Below, in pieces: positions 52,899 through 61,959 of a DNA stretch of 64,000 nt (the first letter of the stretch is position 1; the number at the start of each line of letters is the position of its first letter). The notes beneath the pieces were generated by a model. That model was not told where the DNA came from, searched no databases, and saw only the letters and a program-made list of their open reading frames with translations. The translations under genes were made by a program, and so were the position numbers. The DNA is from Janthinobacterium aquaticum (lineage in GTDB: Bacteria > Pseudomonadota > Gammaproteobacteria > Burkholderiales > Burkholderiaceae_D), in contig NZ_WFLK01000001.1 of NCBI RefSeq assembly GCF_009208565.1, forward strand, positions 310,001 through 374,000, in the 5' to 3' direction.

Positions 52899-53429
52899 TC
52901 AAGCCACAACTTTCAGCCAGATAGTATACACACCAAAATAACCTTGTCCTTCCAGCACCACCTCATCATCGACAAACGCTACGGCCTGCAAAGCGTTGAC
53001 GGTGAAATACGCGCGGCCGTTGGCGCCACGCGGGTCGCCGCTGCGGCGCGGGCGCGCCAATGTGGCACCGCTGCGCATGGCAATGGCGTCTAGCAGGTCG
53101 CGGTACAGGTAATCGACCAGTAACTGCGCCAGCAACGGGCGATGCTGTGCCAGCATGGCCTGCACGCCAGGGTAGCCGGCGTCTCTCAACGCCGGCAAGT
53201 CGCTTTCTTCAAACAGCGCGTCATCTTCGCGGCAGGTTTGCAGGAAATCGTCATAAGGAGCGTCGATCAGGCCGGCCAGCTCGCTGGTTGGCAGGCGCAG
53301 GCAAAACGGCAACAAGGGCAGCTGCGACGAGTGGCCATAGCCCATTTCACGGCAGCCAAGGCGGGCCAGGTCCAATGGCCGCCCGCCGGCCTCGCAGCGT
53401 ATGCTCGCGGCGCTCTTGCTGTTATTCAT
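52899..53429 (-). CDS. Hypothetical cytosolic protein
   Basis: A 176-residue protein with no signal or membrane region. The middle (LDLARLGCREMGYGHSSQLP, EESDLPALRDAGYPGVQAML) and the end (VNALQAVAFVDDEVVLEGQG) show conserved-looking charged and aromatic positions, but I recognise no family. It lies between the copper operon and the GGDEF gene, all on the minus strand; the 33-nt gap to the copper operon could allow read-through. Confidence 0.65.
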   Translation of the reverse strand: MNNSKSAASIRCEAGGRPLDLARLGCREMGYGHSSQLPLLPFCLRLPTSELAGLIDAPYDDFLQTCREDDALFEESDLPALRDAGYPGVQAMLAQHRPLLAQLLVDYLYRDLLDAIAMRSGATLARPRRSGDPRGANGRAYFTVNALQAVAFVDDEVVLEGQGYFGVYTIWLKVVA

Positions 53430-53469
53430 ATTGTTCCCGCACAGCAGCTCTTCTCTGTTACAGCCATCA

Positions 53470-55083
53470 TCATGCTATTTCCAGCACGCCCACGCGGTTA
53501 CGCCCCTGTTGCTTGGCATGATACAGCGCGGCATCGGCCGCGCGCAGAATGGCGTCGGCGCCGCCGGCATGCTGGCTCGACGCCACCACGCCCAGCGACA
53601 CCGTCACCTTGCCTGCGCCGGCAATCACCGTCTCGGCAACCTTGGCGCGCAGCCGCTCGGCAACGCGTTGCGCCACCTCCAGACTGGCGTCGGGCAACAG
53701 CATCAGGAATTCATCGCCGCCATTGCGGCACAGCACGTCGGCATCGCGCGAGCAGGCGCGCATCAGCTGCGCCAGGCGCAAGATGACGGCGTCGCCCACC
53801 GCATGGCCGCGCAGGTCGTTGACCTGCTTGAAATGGTCGATATCGATGGCCACTACGGAAAAAGCGCGCGACTGCAGCTGCCACGTGGCCAGCGCCGTAT
53901 CCATGCCGCGCCGGTTCGCCAGGCCCGTCAGCGGATCGGTCTGCACATCAGCTTTCAGGCGGCCGATCTTTTTCTGCAGAAGCGACATGCCGATCAGCAA
54001 GGCTCGCTTGATCTGCGCCGCTTCCACGTACCAGACGCTGATGCGGTCGATGCGCTCGGCCGTGCCCGGCGTATCCATGCGACTGGCGCCTTCGGCCAGC
54101 TGCATCAGCGGTCGCGAGATCAGGCGCGCCAGCCACCAGATCAGTGGCAGGCTCAGCAAGGCCACCGGCAGCGTATGCCACAGGGTATTGAACATCAGCT
54201 GGTTCAGCGGCGCCAGCGTGGCGGTGGTGGGCCGCTGCGCCACGATGCCCCAGCCCGTTGCCGGCACGGCAGCATAGCCGGCCAGCATATCGACACCGAG
54301 CGTATTGACGGTGCGCTTGCTGCCGCTTTCCTGGCGCGCCACGGCATCGATCACGGTATTGGCGCCGGCTGTTTCCCCCACCCGCGCTGGATCGGGGTGG
54401 AACAGCAGCCGCCGCTTCTGGTCTACCACATACAGGTAGGAGCCATCGCGGTAAAAATGCTGGCCAAGCAGTCTGGATAGAATGTTTTTCTGTTTCAGGT
54501 AAATCGTCCCGCCGACATAGCCCAGGTAGCGCCCCAGTCCGTCCACGATCGGGTGGGAAATGACGATCACCAGATTGCCAACCGAAGAGAGGTAGGGCTC
54601 GGTAATCACCGGCTGGCGCTCGCGCAGCATCTTCAGCGCGCCCGGCGTTGCAAGCTGCCGCCCCATGACGGGCAACGCTTCGGGCGAGACGGCTACCACC
54701 ACGCCTTTTGCGTTGACGACTGCCACGGAGTTGAAAGTATTGGTCTGTTCGCGCAAGCGCGTCGCTTCGGCCTGCAGCGCGCCCGGCTGGTTGAAGCGCG
54801 GCCCCAGCAGGCCGGCGCTGTAAGCGAGCTGCTGGCGCGTCGACTGCAAATAATCCTGCGTGCTTTGCGCCAGCTTGAGGGCGTAAGCATGATTGGCCTC
54901 CAGCGCTGTGTCGATCAGCAACTGGCGCTGCACGCGGTAGCTGGCGTGAAAGCCATTGGCCAGCGAAATGATCGCGCTGCCAAAAGCGACCAGCACGATC
55001 AGGCGCCTCAGATTAATGTGCAGCAAAATACGTAACTTGGCTGAGAACGACATGGAAATGGCAGCGCCTGAAAAGAGCTGCAT
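53470..55083 (-). CDS. Membrane diguanylate cyclase with Cache sensor
   Basis: A 537-residue protein: TM1 (about 27-47, LIVLVAFGSAIISLA), a periplasmic double-Cache domain (about 55-285) with VSHPIVDGLGRYLGYVGGTI-like Cache features, and TM2 near 290-310 (VALLSLPLIWWLARL). A short HAMP-like region precedes GGDEF with QTDPLTGLANRRGMD, active site RNGGDEFLMLLPD and inhibition site RDAD. It makes c-di-GMP. The start may be the ATG at 55053 instead; neither has a strong ribosome site. Confidence 0.93.
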   Translation of the reverse strand: MQLFSGAAISMSFSAKLRILLHINLRRLIVLVAFGSAIISLANGFHASYRVQRQLLIDTALEANHAYALKLAQSTQDYLQSTRQQLAYSAGLLGPRFNQPGALQAEATRLREQTNTFNSVAVVNAKGVVVAVSPEALPVMGRQLATPGALKMLRERQPVITEPYLSSVGNLVIVISHPIVDGLGRYLGYVGGTIYLKQKNILSRLLGQHFYRDGSYLYVVDQKRRLLFHPDPARVGETAGANTVIDAVARQESGSKRTVNTLGVDMLAGYAAVPATGWGIVAQRPTTATLAPLNQLMFNTLWHTLPVALLSLPLIWWLARLISRPLMQLAEGASRMDTPGTAERIDRISVWYVEAAQIKRALLIGMSLLQKKIGRLKADVQTDPLTGLANRRGMDTALATWQLQSRAFSVVAIDIDHFKQVNDLRGHAVGDAVILRLAQLMRACSRDADVLCRNGGDEFLMLLPDASLEVAQRVAERLRAKVAETVIAGAGKVTVSLGVVASSQHAGGADAILRAADAALYHAKQQGRNRVGVLEIA

Positions 55084-55143
55084 TATACATATCTATAGTG
55101 CAATATTTTACCAAACCTACAATATGTTGCCTTTCCGGCACAC

Positions 55144-55902
55144 TCATTTTGGCTGCATGCGGATGGCGCCGTCCAGACGGATGGTCTCGCCGTTGAGCAT
55201 CACATTGTCGATGATCGCGCAGGCAAGCTGGGCGTACTCTTCTGGCTTGCCCAGGCGCGAAGGAAACGGCACCATGCTGCCCAGCGCCTGCTGCACTTCG
55301 GCAGGCATGGCCAGCAGCATCGGCGTTTCAAAGATGCCCGGTGCAATCGTCATGACCCGGATGCCGCTACGCGCCAGGTCGCGCGCCATCGGCAAGGTCA
55401 TGCCGGCCACGCCAGCCTTGGAAGCGCCATAGGCCGCCTGGCCGATTTGTCCGTCAAAGGCCGCCACCGACGCTGTATTGATCAGCACGCCACGTTCGCC
55501 TTGCGCCGTCGGCTCCTGCTGCGCCATGGCCTGCGCTGCCAGGCGGCACATATTGAACGTGCCGACCAGGTTGATGCTGATCACGCGCTGGAACAGATCC
55601 AGCGCATGGGCGCCGTCCTTGCCCACGGTCTTCATGGCTGGCGCCACGCCGGCGCAGTTGACCAGCCCGCGCAAGGGGCCAAGCGCCAGTGCGGCGTCGA
55701 TGACCGCGCGCGCATCGTCTTCCGAGGTGACGTCGCAGTGCACGAACACGCCGCCCAGCTGCGCCGCCAGCGCTGTGCCCGGTGCATCCTGCACGTCGGC
55801 CAGCACGACTTTGCCGCCCTGCTGCGCCAGCATGCGCGCCGTTGCCGCACCGAGGCCTGACGCGCCGCCTGAAATAATGAAAACCTGGTCCTTGATCTGC
55901 AT
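55144..55902 (-). CDS. SDR, 3-hydroxyacyl-CoA dehydrogenase type (HSD17B10-like)
   Basis: A 252-residue short-chain dehydrogenase. NAD motif [19 protein letters not shown], with Asp in [11 protein letters not shown] favouring NAD; the NCAG motif ([10 protein letters not shown]), catalytic Ser in [11 protein letters not shown] and YGASK are present. The C-terminal [20 protein letters not shown] is typical of type II 3-hydroxyacyl-CoA dehydrogenases. It is the last enzyme of the catabolic operon, where it would oxidise the product of the enoyl-CoA hydratase. Confidence 0.93.
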   Translation of the reverse strand: MQIKDQVFIISGGASGLGAATARMLAQQGGKVVLADVQDAPGTALAAQLGGVFVHCDVTSEDDARAVIDAALALGPLRGLVNCAGVAPAMKTVGKDGAHALDLFQRVISINLVGTFNMCRLAAQAMAQQEPTAQGERGVLINTASVAAFDGQIGQAAYGASKAGVAGMTLPMARDLARSGIRVMTIAPGIFETPMLLAMPAEVQQALGSMVPFPSRLGKPEEYAQLACAIIDNVMLNGETIRLDGAIRMQPK

Positions 55903-55971
55903 GGTGTGCCTTTGAATGGGAATGTGGCGCCGCCGCCAGCGGCGGCGCGATGGGGTGTCAACGTCCGGTGG

Positions 55972-56802
55972 TCAGCGTCCAACAAACTGCGCGCTGCGTT
56001 TTTCCAGGAACGCGCCGACCGCCTCCAGATGGTCCTGCGTGTTGTGGCAGATGCCCTGCAACACGGCGCAATGGTCGAGGAAATCGGGCAGCTCCTGGCG
56101 CTGCGCCAGTTTCATCAGGCGCTTGCTCATGCGCAGCGCCTGCGGCGGCTTGGCCGCAAAGCTGGCGGCCAGTGCCTGTGCGCGCGGCATCAGCTCGGCC
56201 GGCTCCAGCACCTCGAGCACGATGCCCATGGCCTGCGCTTCGGCAGCGCCGAACACGCGTCCGCTGAAGGTCAGTTCGGCCGCGCGCTGGTAGCCGATCA
56301 GGCGCTGCAGGAACCAGGCGCCGCCGTCGCCGGGGATAATGCCCATGTTGACGAAGGTCTCGCCCATCACGCTGTCGCTGGCGGCCAGGCGGAAATCGCA
56401 CATGCAGGCCAGGTCGAAACCGGCGCCGATGGCCGCGCCATTGATGGCGGCAATCACCGGCACTTCAAGCTTGTGCATAGCCAGCGGTATGCGCTGTATG
56501 CCTTCACGGTACTGCTTTTGCACCGCATGGACGTCGCCGCCGAACGTACCCTGGCGGTTTTGCATGTGCTTGACGTTGCCGCCGGCCGAAAAGGCTTTGC
56601 CGGCGCCGCTGATGACCAGCGCGGAGATGGCTTCGTTGGCGTTGATCCAGGCGGCCACGGTTTCAATGTCGTCGACCAGGCGCGTGCCGGTCAGCTCGTT
56701 GCGCACATCGTCGCGGTTGAGGGTCAACGTGGCCACGCGGCCATCGATATGCAGCAGTGCGTCATGCAGCTGCGGCAAGGCGGGAGAAGAAACAGAGGTC
56801 AT
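55972..56802 (-). CDS. Enoyl-CoA hydratase/isomerase
   Basis: A 276-residue crotonase-family protein. LVISGAGKAFSAGGNVKHM holds the first oxyanion-hole region and AAINGAAIGAGFDLACMCDF the second. Position-specific acids appear in MGETFVNMGIIPGDGGAWF (Gly-Asp where many hydratases have Glu), so isomerase or other crotonase chemistry is possible. The C-terminal helices continue through LEAVGAFLEKRSAQF. The start is the second possible Met (56802). It lies 69 nt before the SDR and 35 nt after the Cache gene. Confidence 0.92.
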   Translation of the reverse strand: MTSVSSPALPQLHDALLHIDGRVATLTLNRDDVRNELTGTRLVDDIETVAAWINANEAISALVISGAGKAFSAGGNVKHMQNRQGTFGGDVHAVQKQYREGIQRIPLAMHKLEVPVIAAINGAAIGAGFDLACMCDFRLAASDSVMGETFVNMGIIPGDGGAWFLQRLIGYQRAAELTFSGRVFGAAEAQAMGIVLEVLEPAELMPRAQALAASFAAKPPQALRMSKRLMKLAQRQELPDFLDHCAVLQGICHNTQDHLEAVGAFLEKRSAQFVGR

Positions 56803-56837
56803 GGTTGTCTTTCGCGTGCGCCGGTGGCGCACCTGGG

Positions 56838-57299
56838 TTATTTATAAATGCCGCACATGATGATGATGTCGCCGACCCGTTCCAGATAGGTCGACTTCTG
56901 CTCGATCTTGCCGCTGACCGGATTGGGCCATTTGTAATCGACCCAGCCCTTGCCCTGCTCCAGCGCCAGCTTGCGCTGGGCGTGGAAGATCTGTTTGCCG
57001 TCGGCGTCGCGGATATCGCCGGTCAGCTTGCCCACCAGGCGCGGATTGACATGGGCCAGGCCGGTGCCCTGCATGTCGAACACCACCAGATACAGGTCGC
57101 GGTCGCGGAACTGGCCCTGTGGATCATTGAATTGCGCATAGGCTTTTTGCGGACCATTCTTTTGCAGATAAGCGACTGCTTTTTTGACCATGGCCTGCGC
57201 TTCGGCAGCCGTGGCGCGTTCGCCGGCCTGCGCCAGCGGCGCTGCCAGGCCACAGCACAACAGTGCGGCCAGCAGCATGGCGTACAGGGTGCGCATCAT
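56838..57299 (-). CDS. Periplasmic single-Cache domain protein
   Basis: A 153-residue protein with signal peptide (MMRTLYAMLLAALLCCGLAA). The rest is one Cache domain: AEAQAMVKKAVAYLQKNG, FRDRDLYLVVFDMQGTGLAH, NPRLVGKLTGDIRDADG and KWPNPVSGKIEQKSTYLERV. Such free-standing Cache proteins may bind small carboxylates. The ATG overlaps the transporter stop (ATGA), so it is translated with the MFS transporter; a periplasmic ligand-capture role for the same substrate is an attractive inference. Confidence 0.88.
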   Translation of the reverse strand: MMRTLYAMLLAALLCCGLAAPLAQAGERATAAEAQAMVKKAVAYLQKNGPQKAYAQFNDPQGQFRDRDLYLVVFDMQGTGLAHVNPRLVGKLTGDIRDADGKQIFHAQRKLALEQGKGWVDYKWPNPVSGKIEQKSTYLERVGDIIIMCGIYK

Positions 57300-58693
57300 G
57301 TCGCCTCCTTGTGCAGCAGGTTGGCCGGCGCCTGCGCGGCACGGCGTGCACGGCCATGCATCACCAGCAGCGCGCCAGCGAGCACCAGCGCCGGCACGGC
57401 AGCGACCAGGAACAGCGAGGAAATGCTCCATTGCCTGGCCAGCAAGATGCCGCCCAGCATCGGCGCCAGGATCGAGCCGAAACGCCCTACCCCCAGCGCC
57501 CAGCCGATGCCGGTGGTACGCAAGGCCGCCGGATAAGACGCCACGGCCAGTGCATTGATGCCATTCAGGCCGCCAATGGCGCAAAAGCCCACCACGAATA
57601 CCACTGCAAACAGCATTTGCGGCGAACTGGCAACCTGGCCGATCAATGCGATGGCCAGCGCGCCAATCAGATAGCTGACGGGCAGCACGCGGAAATAACC
57701 ATAGCGGGTAATTAGCCGCGCCAGGCACAGCGAGCCAAGCACACTGGCAACTTGCAAGATGGTGCCGGCAATAACGGAGGTGCGCAGCGGCAGGCCGGCA
57801 TCCTTGACCAGCGTTGGCAGCCAGTTGGCCAGGAAATACAGAATCGCCAGGTTGGCAAAGTGCATCAGCCACAGCAGCAAGGTGGTGTCGCGCCGCCCTT
57901 CGCTGAACAGTTGGCCGATCGGGGCGCCGGCAGCACGCGCCTCGCCATACACGATGCGGCTGTCTTCGCTGACGCCCACCTGCGGCGCAATGCGCTGCAA
58001 GATGCGCAGCACGGTGCTGCGCTGATTGGGCTTTTGCACCAGCACATTGAGCGACTCGGGCAGCATGAACAGCATCAGCACGCCGATTACCATCGGCCCG
58101 ATACCGCCCACCACAAACACCGAGCGCCAGCCAAAATCCGGAATCAGCAGCGCTGCAGTGGCGCCGCCGACGGCCGCGCCGATCGACAGGCAGCACGCCA
58201 TCATCATCACCAGGAAAGTTTTTTTCCTGCCCGGGCTGTATTCGCTGGTCAGCGCCAGCGCATTGGGCAAGATGGCGCCCAGGCCGATGCCGGTCAGGAA
58301 ACGCAGCGCCAGCAGGCTTTCAACCGAGGTGGCAAACGAGGTGGCCAGTGTAATAAGGCCCGACAGCATCACGGCGCCGATCAGCACAGGACGGCGGCCG
58401 ATGCGGTCGGCCACGGCACTCAGCAGCAGCGAACCGATCACCATGCCGACCAGGCTGGCGGAAAAAATCGGCCCGAACACGTCCGGCGCAACCAGCCAGT
58501 CCTGGCGCAGGGCCGGGGCCACAAAGCCCATGGCCTGCACGTCGAAGCCGTCAAACACCACGGCCAGTGCACACAGCACCATGATCCGGATCTGATAGCT
58601 GCCCAGACGGCTGTGTTCAATAATATCCGAGAGTACGATGACTCCCTTTGCCGCGTCGCCCGTGGGCGAGCGGCCTTGATGTAGCGTGTTCAA
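57296..58693 (-). CDS. MFS transporter, aromatic acid:H+ symporter (AAHS) type
   Basis: A 465-residue permease with 12 hydrophobic segments. The AAHS signature DGFD is in VFDGFDVQAMGFVAPAL (TM1), followed by the MFS loop ADRIGRRPVL and the second loop in the C-half. BenK, PcaK and MhpT share this plan, so the substrate is likely an aromatic or related carboxylate. It starts with TTG preceded by AAGGAG, six bases away. It overlaps the Cache gene and follows the CaiB gene by 39 nt. Confidence 0.9.
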   Translation of the reverse strand: MNTLHQGRSPTGDAAKGVIVLSDIIEHSRLGSYQIRIMVLCALAVVFDGFDVQAMGFVAPALRQDWLVAPDVFGPIFSASLVGMVIGSLLLSAVADRIGRRPVLIGAVMLSGLITLATSFATSVESLLALRFLTGIGLGAILPNALALTSEYSPGRKKTFLVMMMACCLSIGAAVGGATAALLIPDFGWRSVFVVGGIGPMVIGVLMLFMLPESLNVLVQKPNQRSTVLRILQRIAPQVGVSEDSRIVYGEARAAGAPIGQLFSEGRRDTTLLLWLMHFANLAILYFLANWLPTLVKDAGLPLRTSVIAGTILQVASVLGSLCLARLITRYGYFRVLPVSYLIGALAIALIGQVASSPQMLFAVVFVVGFCAIGGLNGINALAVASYPAALRTTGIGWALGVGRFGSILAPMLGGILLARQWSISSLFLVAAVPALVLAGALLVMHGRARRAAQAPANLLHKEAT

Positions 58694-58732
58694 GCTTGTC
58701 TCCTTTATTTATAGTCTTGACCTTGCCCAGCT

Positions 58733-59992
58733 TTAAGAGGTTGCCGCCACCTCCGCTTGTTCCAGGCATGCAATGGCGCCGGCAGAACACAAGGCGTCGA
58801 TGCGCGCATCATCGAGCGCGAGCACGTCGCGCAGCACGCTGCGGGTGTGCTGTCCCAGCAACGGCGGCGCCAGGCGGTAGCTGACAGGCGTCTGCGACAG
58901 GCGCAAGGGGCTGGCCACCAGCGCCACATTGCCGGCCAGCGGATGGGCCATATCGACACGCATGCCGCGCGCCTTGACCTGCGGATCGTCAAACACCTGC
59001 GCCACATCGTTGATCGGCCCGCACGGCACGCCAGCCTGTTCCAGCGCGCTGACCCAGTACGCCGTTGTCTGGCCCACGGTCTGTGCATGCAGCAGGGAAA
59101 TCAGTTCGACCCGGTTGGCCACGCGCGCCACATTGGTGGCAAAACGTTCGTCCTGCGCCCATTGCGGGTGGTCAAGCGCCTGGCACAGCCGCGCAAACTG
59201 GCCGTCATTGCCAACGGCAATAATCATGAAGCCGTCGGCGGTGGCAAAATCCTGATACGGCACGATGCTCGGATGCGAATTGCCCATGCGCTGCGGCGCG
59301 ACGCCGGTGGCCAGGTAATTCATGGCCTGGTTGGCCAGGCCGGCCACCTGCACGTCCAGCAGCGCCAGGTCGATATGCTGGCCCTTGCCCGACTGGCCGC
59401 GCGCGGTCAGTGCGGCCAGCACGCCGATCACCGCGTACAGGCCGGTCATCACGTCCGTCAGCGCCACGCCCACCTTCATCGGACCGGCGCCGGGCTGGCC
59501 GTTGCCATGGCCGGTAATGCTCATCAGGCCGCCCAGGCCCTGCATCAGGAAATCATAGCCGGCGCGCGCGGCGTACGGGCCGTCCTGGCCGAAACCGGTA
59601 ATCGAGCAGTACACCAGGCGCGGATTGATCTTGCTCAGCGACGCGTGATCAAGGCCGTAGCGCTGCAGGCCGTCCACCTTGAAGTTTTCAATCAGCACAT
59701 CGCATTCGGCCGCCAGCGAACGGATCAGCGCCTGCCCTTCCGGATGGGCCAGGTCAATCGCCACCGACTTCTTGTTGCGGTTGACGGTGGCAAAATACGC
59801 GGCCTCGGAGGTCGACTGGCCGTCGCTGTCGCTGAGGTAAGGCGGCCCCCACGCACGCGTATCGTCGCCCAGGCCCAGGCGCTCGACTTTGATGACCTCG
59901 GCGCCCAGGTCAGCCAGGATCTGGCCAGCCATCGGCCCGGCCAGCACGCGCGACAGGTCCAGCACCTTCAGGTGCGACAGGGCGCCGCTCAT
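58733..59992 (-). CDS. CaiB/BaiF-type CoA transferase (class III)
   Basis: A 419-residue acyl-CoA:carboxylate CoA-transferase. Family elements are LKVLDLSRVLAGPMAGQILA, DLGAEVIKVERLGLGDDTR, the catalytic Asp region VEDP-like VFDDPQVKARGM and GPINDVAQVF. LIRSLAAECDVLIENFKVDG is also typical. It moves CoA between organic acids and would activate the acid formed by the preceding enzymes. It lies 45 nt after the aldehyde dehydrogenase. Confidence 0.93.
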   Translation of the reverse strand: MSGALSHLKVLDLSRVLAGPMAGQILADLGAEVIKVERLGLGDDTRAWGPPYLSDSDGQSTSEAAYFATVNRNKKSVAIDLAHPEGQALIRSLAAECDVLIENFKVDGLQRYGLDHASLSKINPRLVYCSITGFGQDGPYAARAGYDFLMQGLGGLMSITGHGNGQPGAGPMKVGVALTDVMTGLYAVIGVLAALTARGQSGKGQHIDLALLDVQVAGLANQAMNYLATGVAPQRMGNSHPSIVPYQDFATADGFMIIAVGNDGQFARLCQALDHPQWAQDERFATNVARVANRVELISLLHAQTVGQTTAYWVSALEQAGVPCGPINDVAQVFDDPQVKARGMRVDMAHPLAGNVALVASPLRLSQTPVSYRLAPPLLGQHTRSVLRDVLALDDARIDALCSAGAIACLEQAEVAATS

Positions 59993-60037
59993 GCCGGCGC
60001 TCCACTGCAGTATGCCAATGATGTCATGTCAGTATCC

Positions 60038-61498
60038 TCAGTAAGGTGCAATGTACGCGGTCTTGATGGTGGTGTAAAAATCGGCAGCATGGCGGCCCTG
60101 CTCGCGCGCGCCGTAGCTCGATCCCTTGCGCCCGCCAAACGGCACGTGGTAGTCGACCCCGGCCGTGGGCACGTTGACCATCACCATGCCGGCCTGCGCA
60201 TGGCGGCGGAAATGGCTGGCGTACTTGAGCGAGGTGGTGGCAATGCCGGCGGTCAGGCCAAACGGCGTGTCGTTGGCCAGCGCCAGCGCTTCTTCATAGT
60301 CTCTCACGCGGATAATGCCGGCCACGGGGCCGAAGACTTCCTCGCGGTTCAGGCGCATCGATGGCGTGGTGTCGGCAAACAGCGCCGGCGCCATGAAAAA
60401 GCCATGCGTGGCGCGCTCGAGGCGCTGGCCACCGGCCACCAGCCGCGCGCCTTCTTCTGCAGCCGAACCGGCATATTCGAAGTTCTTGTCGAGCTGGCGC
60501 TGGTCGACCACCGGGCCGATTTCGGTATCGCCAGTGAGCGCATGGCCAACCCTCAGCGCCTGCACCCGCTGTGCCAGCGCAGTCACGAAGCGGTCGTGAA
60601 TGCCGTTGGTGACAATAAAGCGGCTCGCTGCCGTGCAGCGCTGGCCGGTGGAAAAGAAGGCGCTTTGCAGCGACAGCGTGACCGCCGTTTCCAGGTCGGC
60701 ATCGTCGAGAATAACTTGCGGATTCTTGCCGCCCATTTCCAGCTGGACCTTGGTCATGTTGGCCACGGCCTGCGCGGCCACGCGCCGGCCCACGCCTTGC
60801 GAGCCGGTAAAGCTGATGCCGTCGATGTCCGGCGACGCCGCCAGCGTAGCGCCAACCACGTCGCCGCGCCCCATCACCAGATTGAAGACGCCGGCGGGCA
60901 CGCCGCTGCGCGCGATAATGTCGGCCAGCGCCCAGGCGCTGCCCGGCGTCAGTTCGGCTGGCTTGAAGACCACGCAATTGCCATAGGCCAGCGCCGGTGC
61001 GATCTTCCAGGCAGGAATGGCGATCGGAAAATTCCACGGCGTGATCAGGCCCACCACACCGAGCGGCTCGCGGGTGATCTCAACCGAAATGCCGGGGCGT
61101 ACCGATGGCACGCTTTCGCCGCCGCTGCGCAGCACTTCGCCGGCAAAAAACTTGAAGATATTGCCGGCGCGAACGGTCTCGCCGATGCCTTCGGCCAACG
61201 GCTTGCCCTCTTCGCGCGACAGCAGCTGCCCCAGCTCGCGGCTACGCGCCAGGATTTCAGTACCGATGCGGTCCAGCATCTCGGCGCGGGTCTGGATGTT
61301 GCCGACCGACCAGGCGGGAAAGGCCGCGCGCGCTGCAGCGATGGCGTCCTGCGTCTGGGCGGCGGTGGCGAAACTGTAGGTACCCACGACGTCGCTGGTA
61401 TCGGACGGGTTGATGTTGGCAACCTGCTCGCCGCCGGCGACCCACTCGCCGTCGATCAAATTATGATGTGGCATGCCAGTCTCCAGGTTGGCGTTCAT
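60038..61498 (-). CDS. NAD(P)-dependent aldehyde dehydrogenase
   Basis: A 486-residue ALDH. Visible motifs: PWNFPIAIPAWKIAPALAYG, catalytic Glu in QLEMGGKNPQVIL, nucleophilic Cys in FFSTGQRCTAASR and the terminal EVFGPVAGIIRV. Overall look is closest to 2-oxoglutarate-semialdehyde and vanillin-type dehydrogenases. The ATG at 61498 shares its A with the DUF3237 stop (TAATG); an alternative start at 61474 has a better ribosome site (TGGAG). In the operon it would oxidise an aldehyde made after ring or chain cleavage. Confidence 0.93.
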   Translation of the reverse strand: MNANLETGMPHHNLIDGEWVAGGEQVANINPSDTSDVVGTYSFATAAQTQDAIAAARAAFPAWSVGNIQTRAEMLDRIGTEILARSRELGQLLSREEGKPLAEGIGETVRAGNIFKFFAGEVLRSGGESVPSVRPGISVEITREPLGVVGLITPWNFPIAIPAWKIAPALAYGNCVVFKPAELTPGSAWALADIIARSGVPAGVFNLVMGRGDVVGATLAASPDIDGISFTGSQGVGRRVAAQAVANMTKVQLEMGGKNPQVILDDADLETAVTLSLQSAFFSTGQRCTAASRFIVTNGIHDRFVTALAQRVQALRVGHALTGDTEIGPVVDQRQLDKNFEYAGSAAEEGARLVAGGQRLERATHGFFMAPALFADTTPSMRLNREEVFGPVAGIIRVRDYEEALALANDTPFGLTAGIATTSLKYASHFRRHAQAGMVMVNVPTAGVDYHVPFGGRKGSSYGAREQGRHAADFYTTIKTAYIAPY

Positions 61499-61944
61499 TA
61501 CAATACCTGCCAGGCGTGCATGATCACCTTGCCGCCCTGGCGTTCGGCGTTGGCCACGGCGATGGCGCCATTGAGCCAGGCCAGTGCCGGTGCGGCCGTT
61601 TCAAAGCGCATCACGGTGCGGAAAAAATAGTCGGCAGGATCGACCGCTTCGCCGCGCGCCAGGCGCGCCAGCACCTCGGCCGGACCATGGCGGTAGCCCT
61701 GGTTGACGATGCGCAGCAATTCGCCGTGTTCGAGCCGCACCACGTACGCGGCGTCGATTTCCAGCACGCCGTCGGCGCGCATCAGCTGCGTGTCGCTGCC
61801 CGAAAGCAGCTCGCCGCGCAGCGCTTCACCGGCCAGCACGCCGCCGGCAATGCCGGCCACGCGGCGCTCGCCGGCTGCCACCGGCCCTAGCGACACCATC
61901 TGCCCCAGTTCCAGCGTCAGGTCGAACAAATGTTGGGTCTTCAT
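61498..61944 (-). CDS. DUF3237 domain protein
   Basis: A 148-residue protein filled by a DUF3237 domain: LFDLTLELGQMVSLGPVAAG, LSGSDTQLMRADGVLEIDAA and DPADYFFRTVMRFETAAPAL. The DYFFRT...FET pattern is the clearest family mark. DUF3237 proteins have a small beta-barrel fold and recur in aromatic and steroid catabolic clusters, but their reaction is not firmly known. Three consecutive Met codons make the exact start uncertain. It lies between the FAH hydrolase (15 nt) and the ALDH. Confidence 0.88.
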   Translation of the reverse strand: MKTQHLFDLTLELGQMVSLGPVAAGERRVAGIAGGVLAGEALRGELLSGSDTQLMRADGVLEIDAAYVVRLEHGELLRIVNQGYRHGPAEVLARLARGEAVDPADYFFRTVMRFETAAPALAWLNGAIAVANAERQGGKVIMHAWQVL

Positions 61945-61959
61945 CATCACGCTTTCGTC

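Noticed and set aside
56838-58196. Apparent 452-residue fusion ending in the Cache domain
   Set aside because: The first 300 codons are an out-of-frame reading of the MFS gene; the real Cache gene starts at 57299 with a signal peptide.
58757-61630. 957-codon plus-strand open frame
   Set aside because: It runs opposite the CaiB and aldehyde dehydrogenase genes, has no domain or ribosome site, and its length comes from GC bias.
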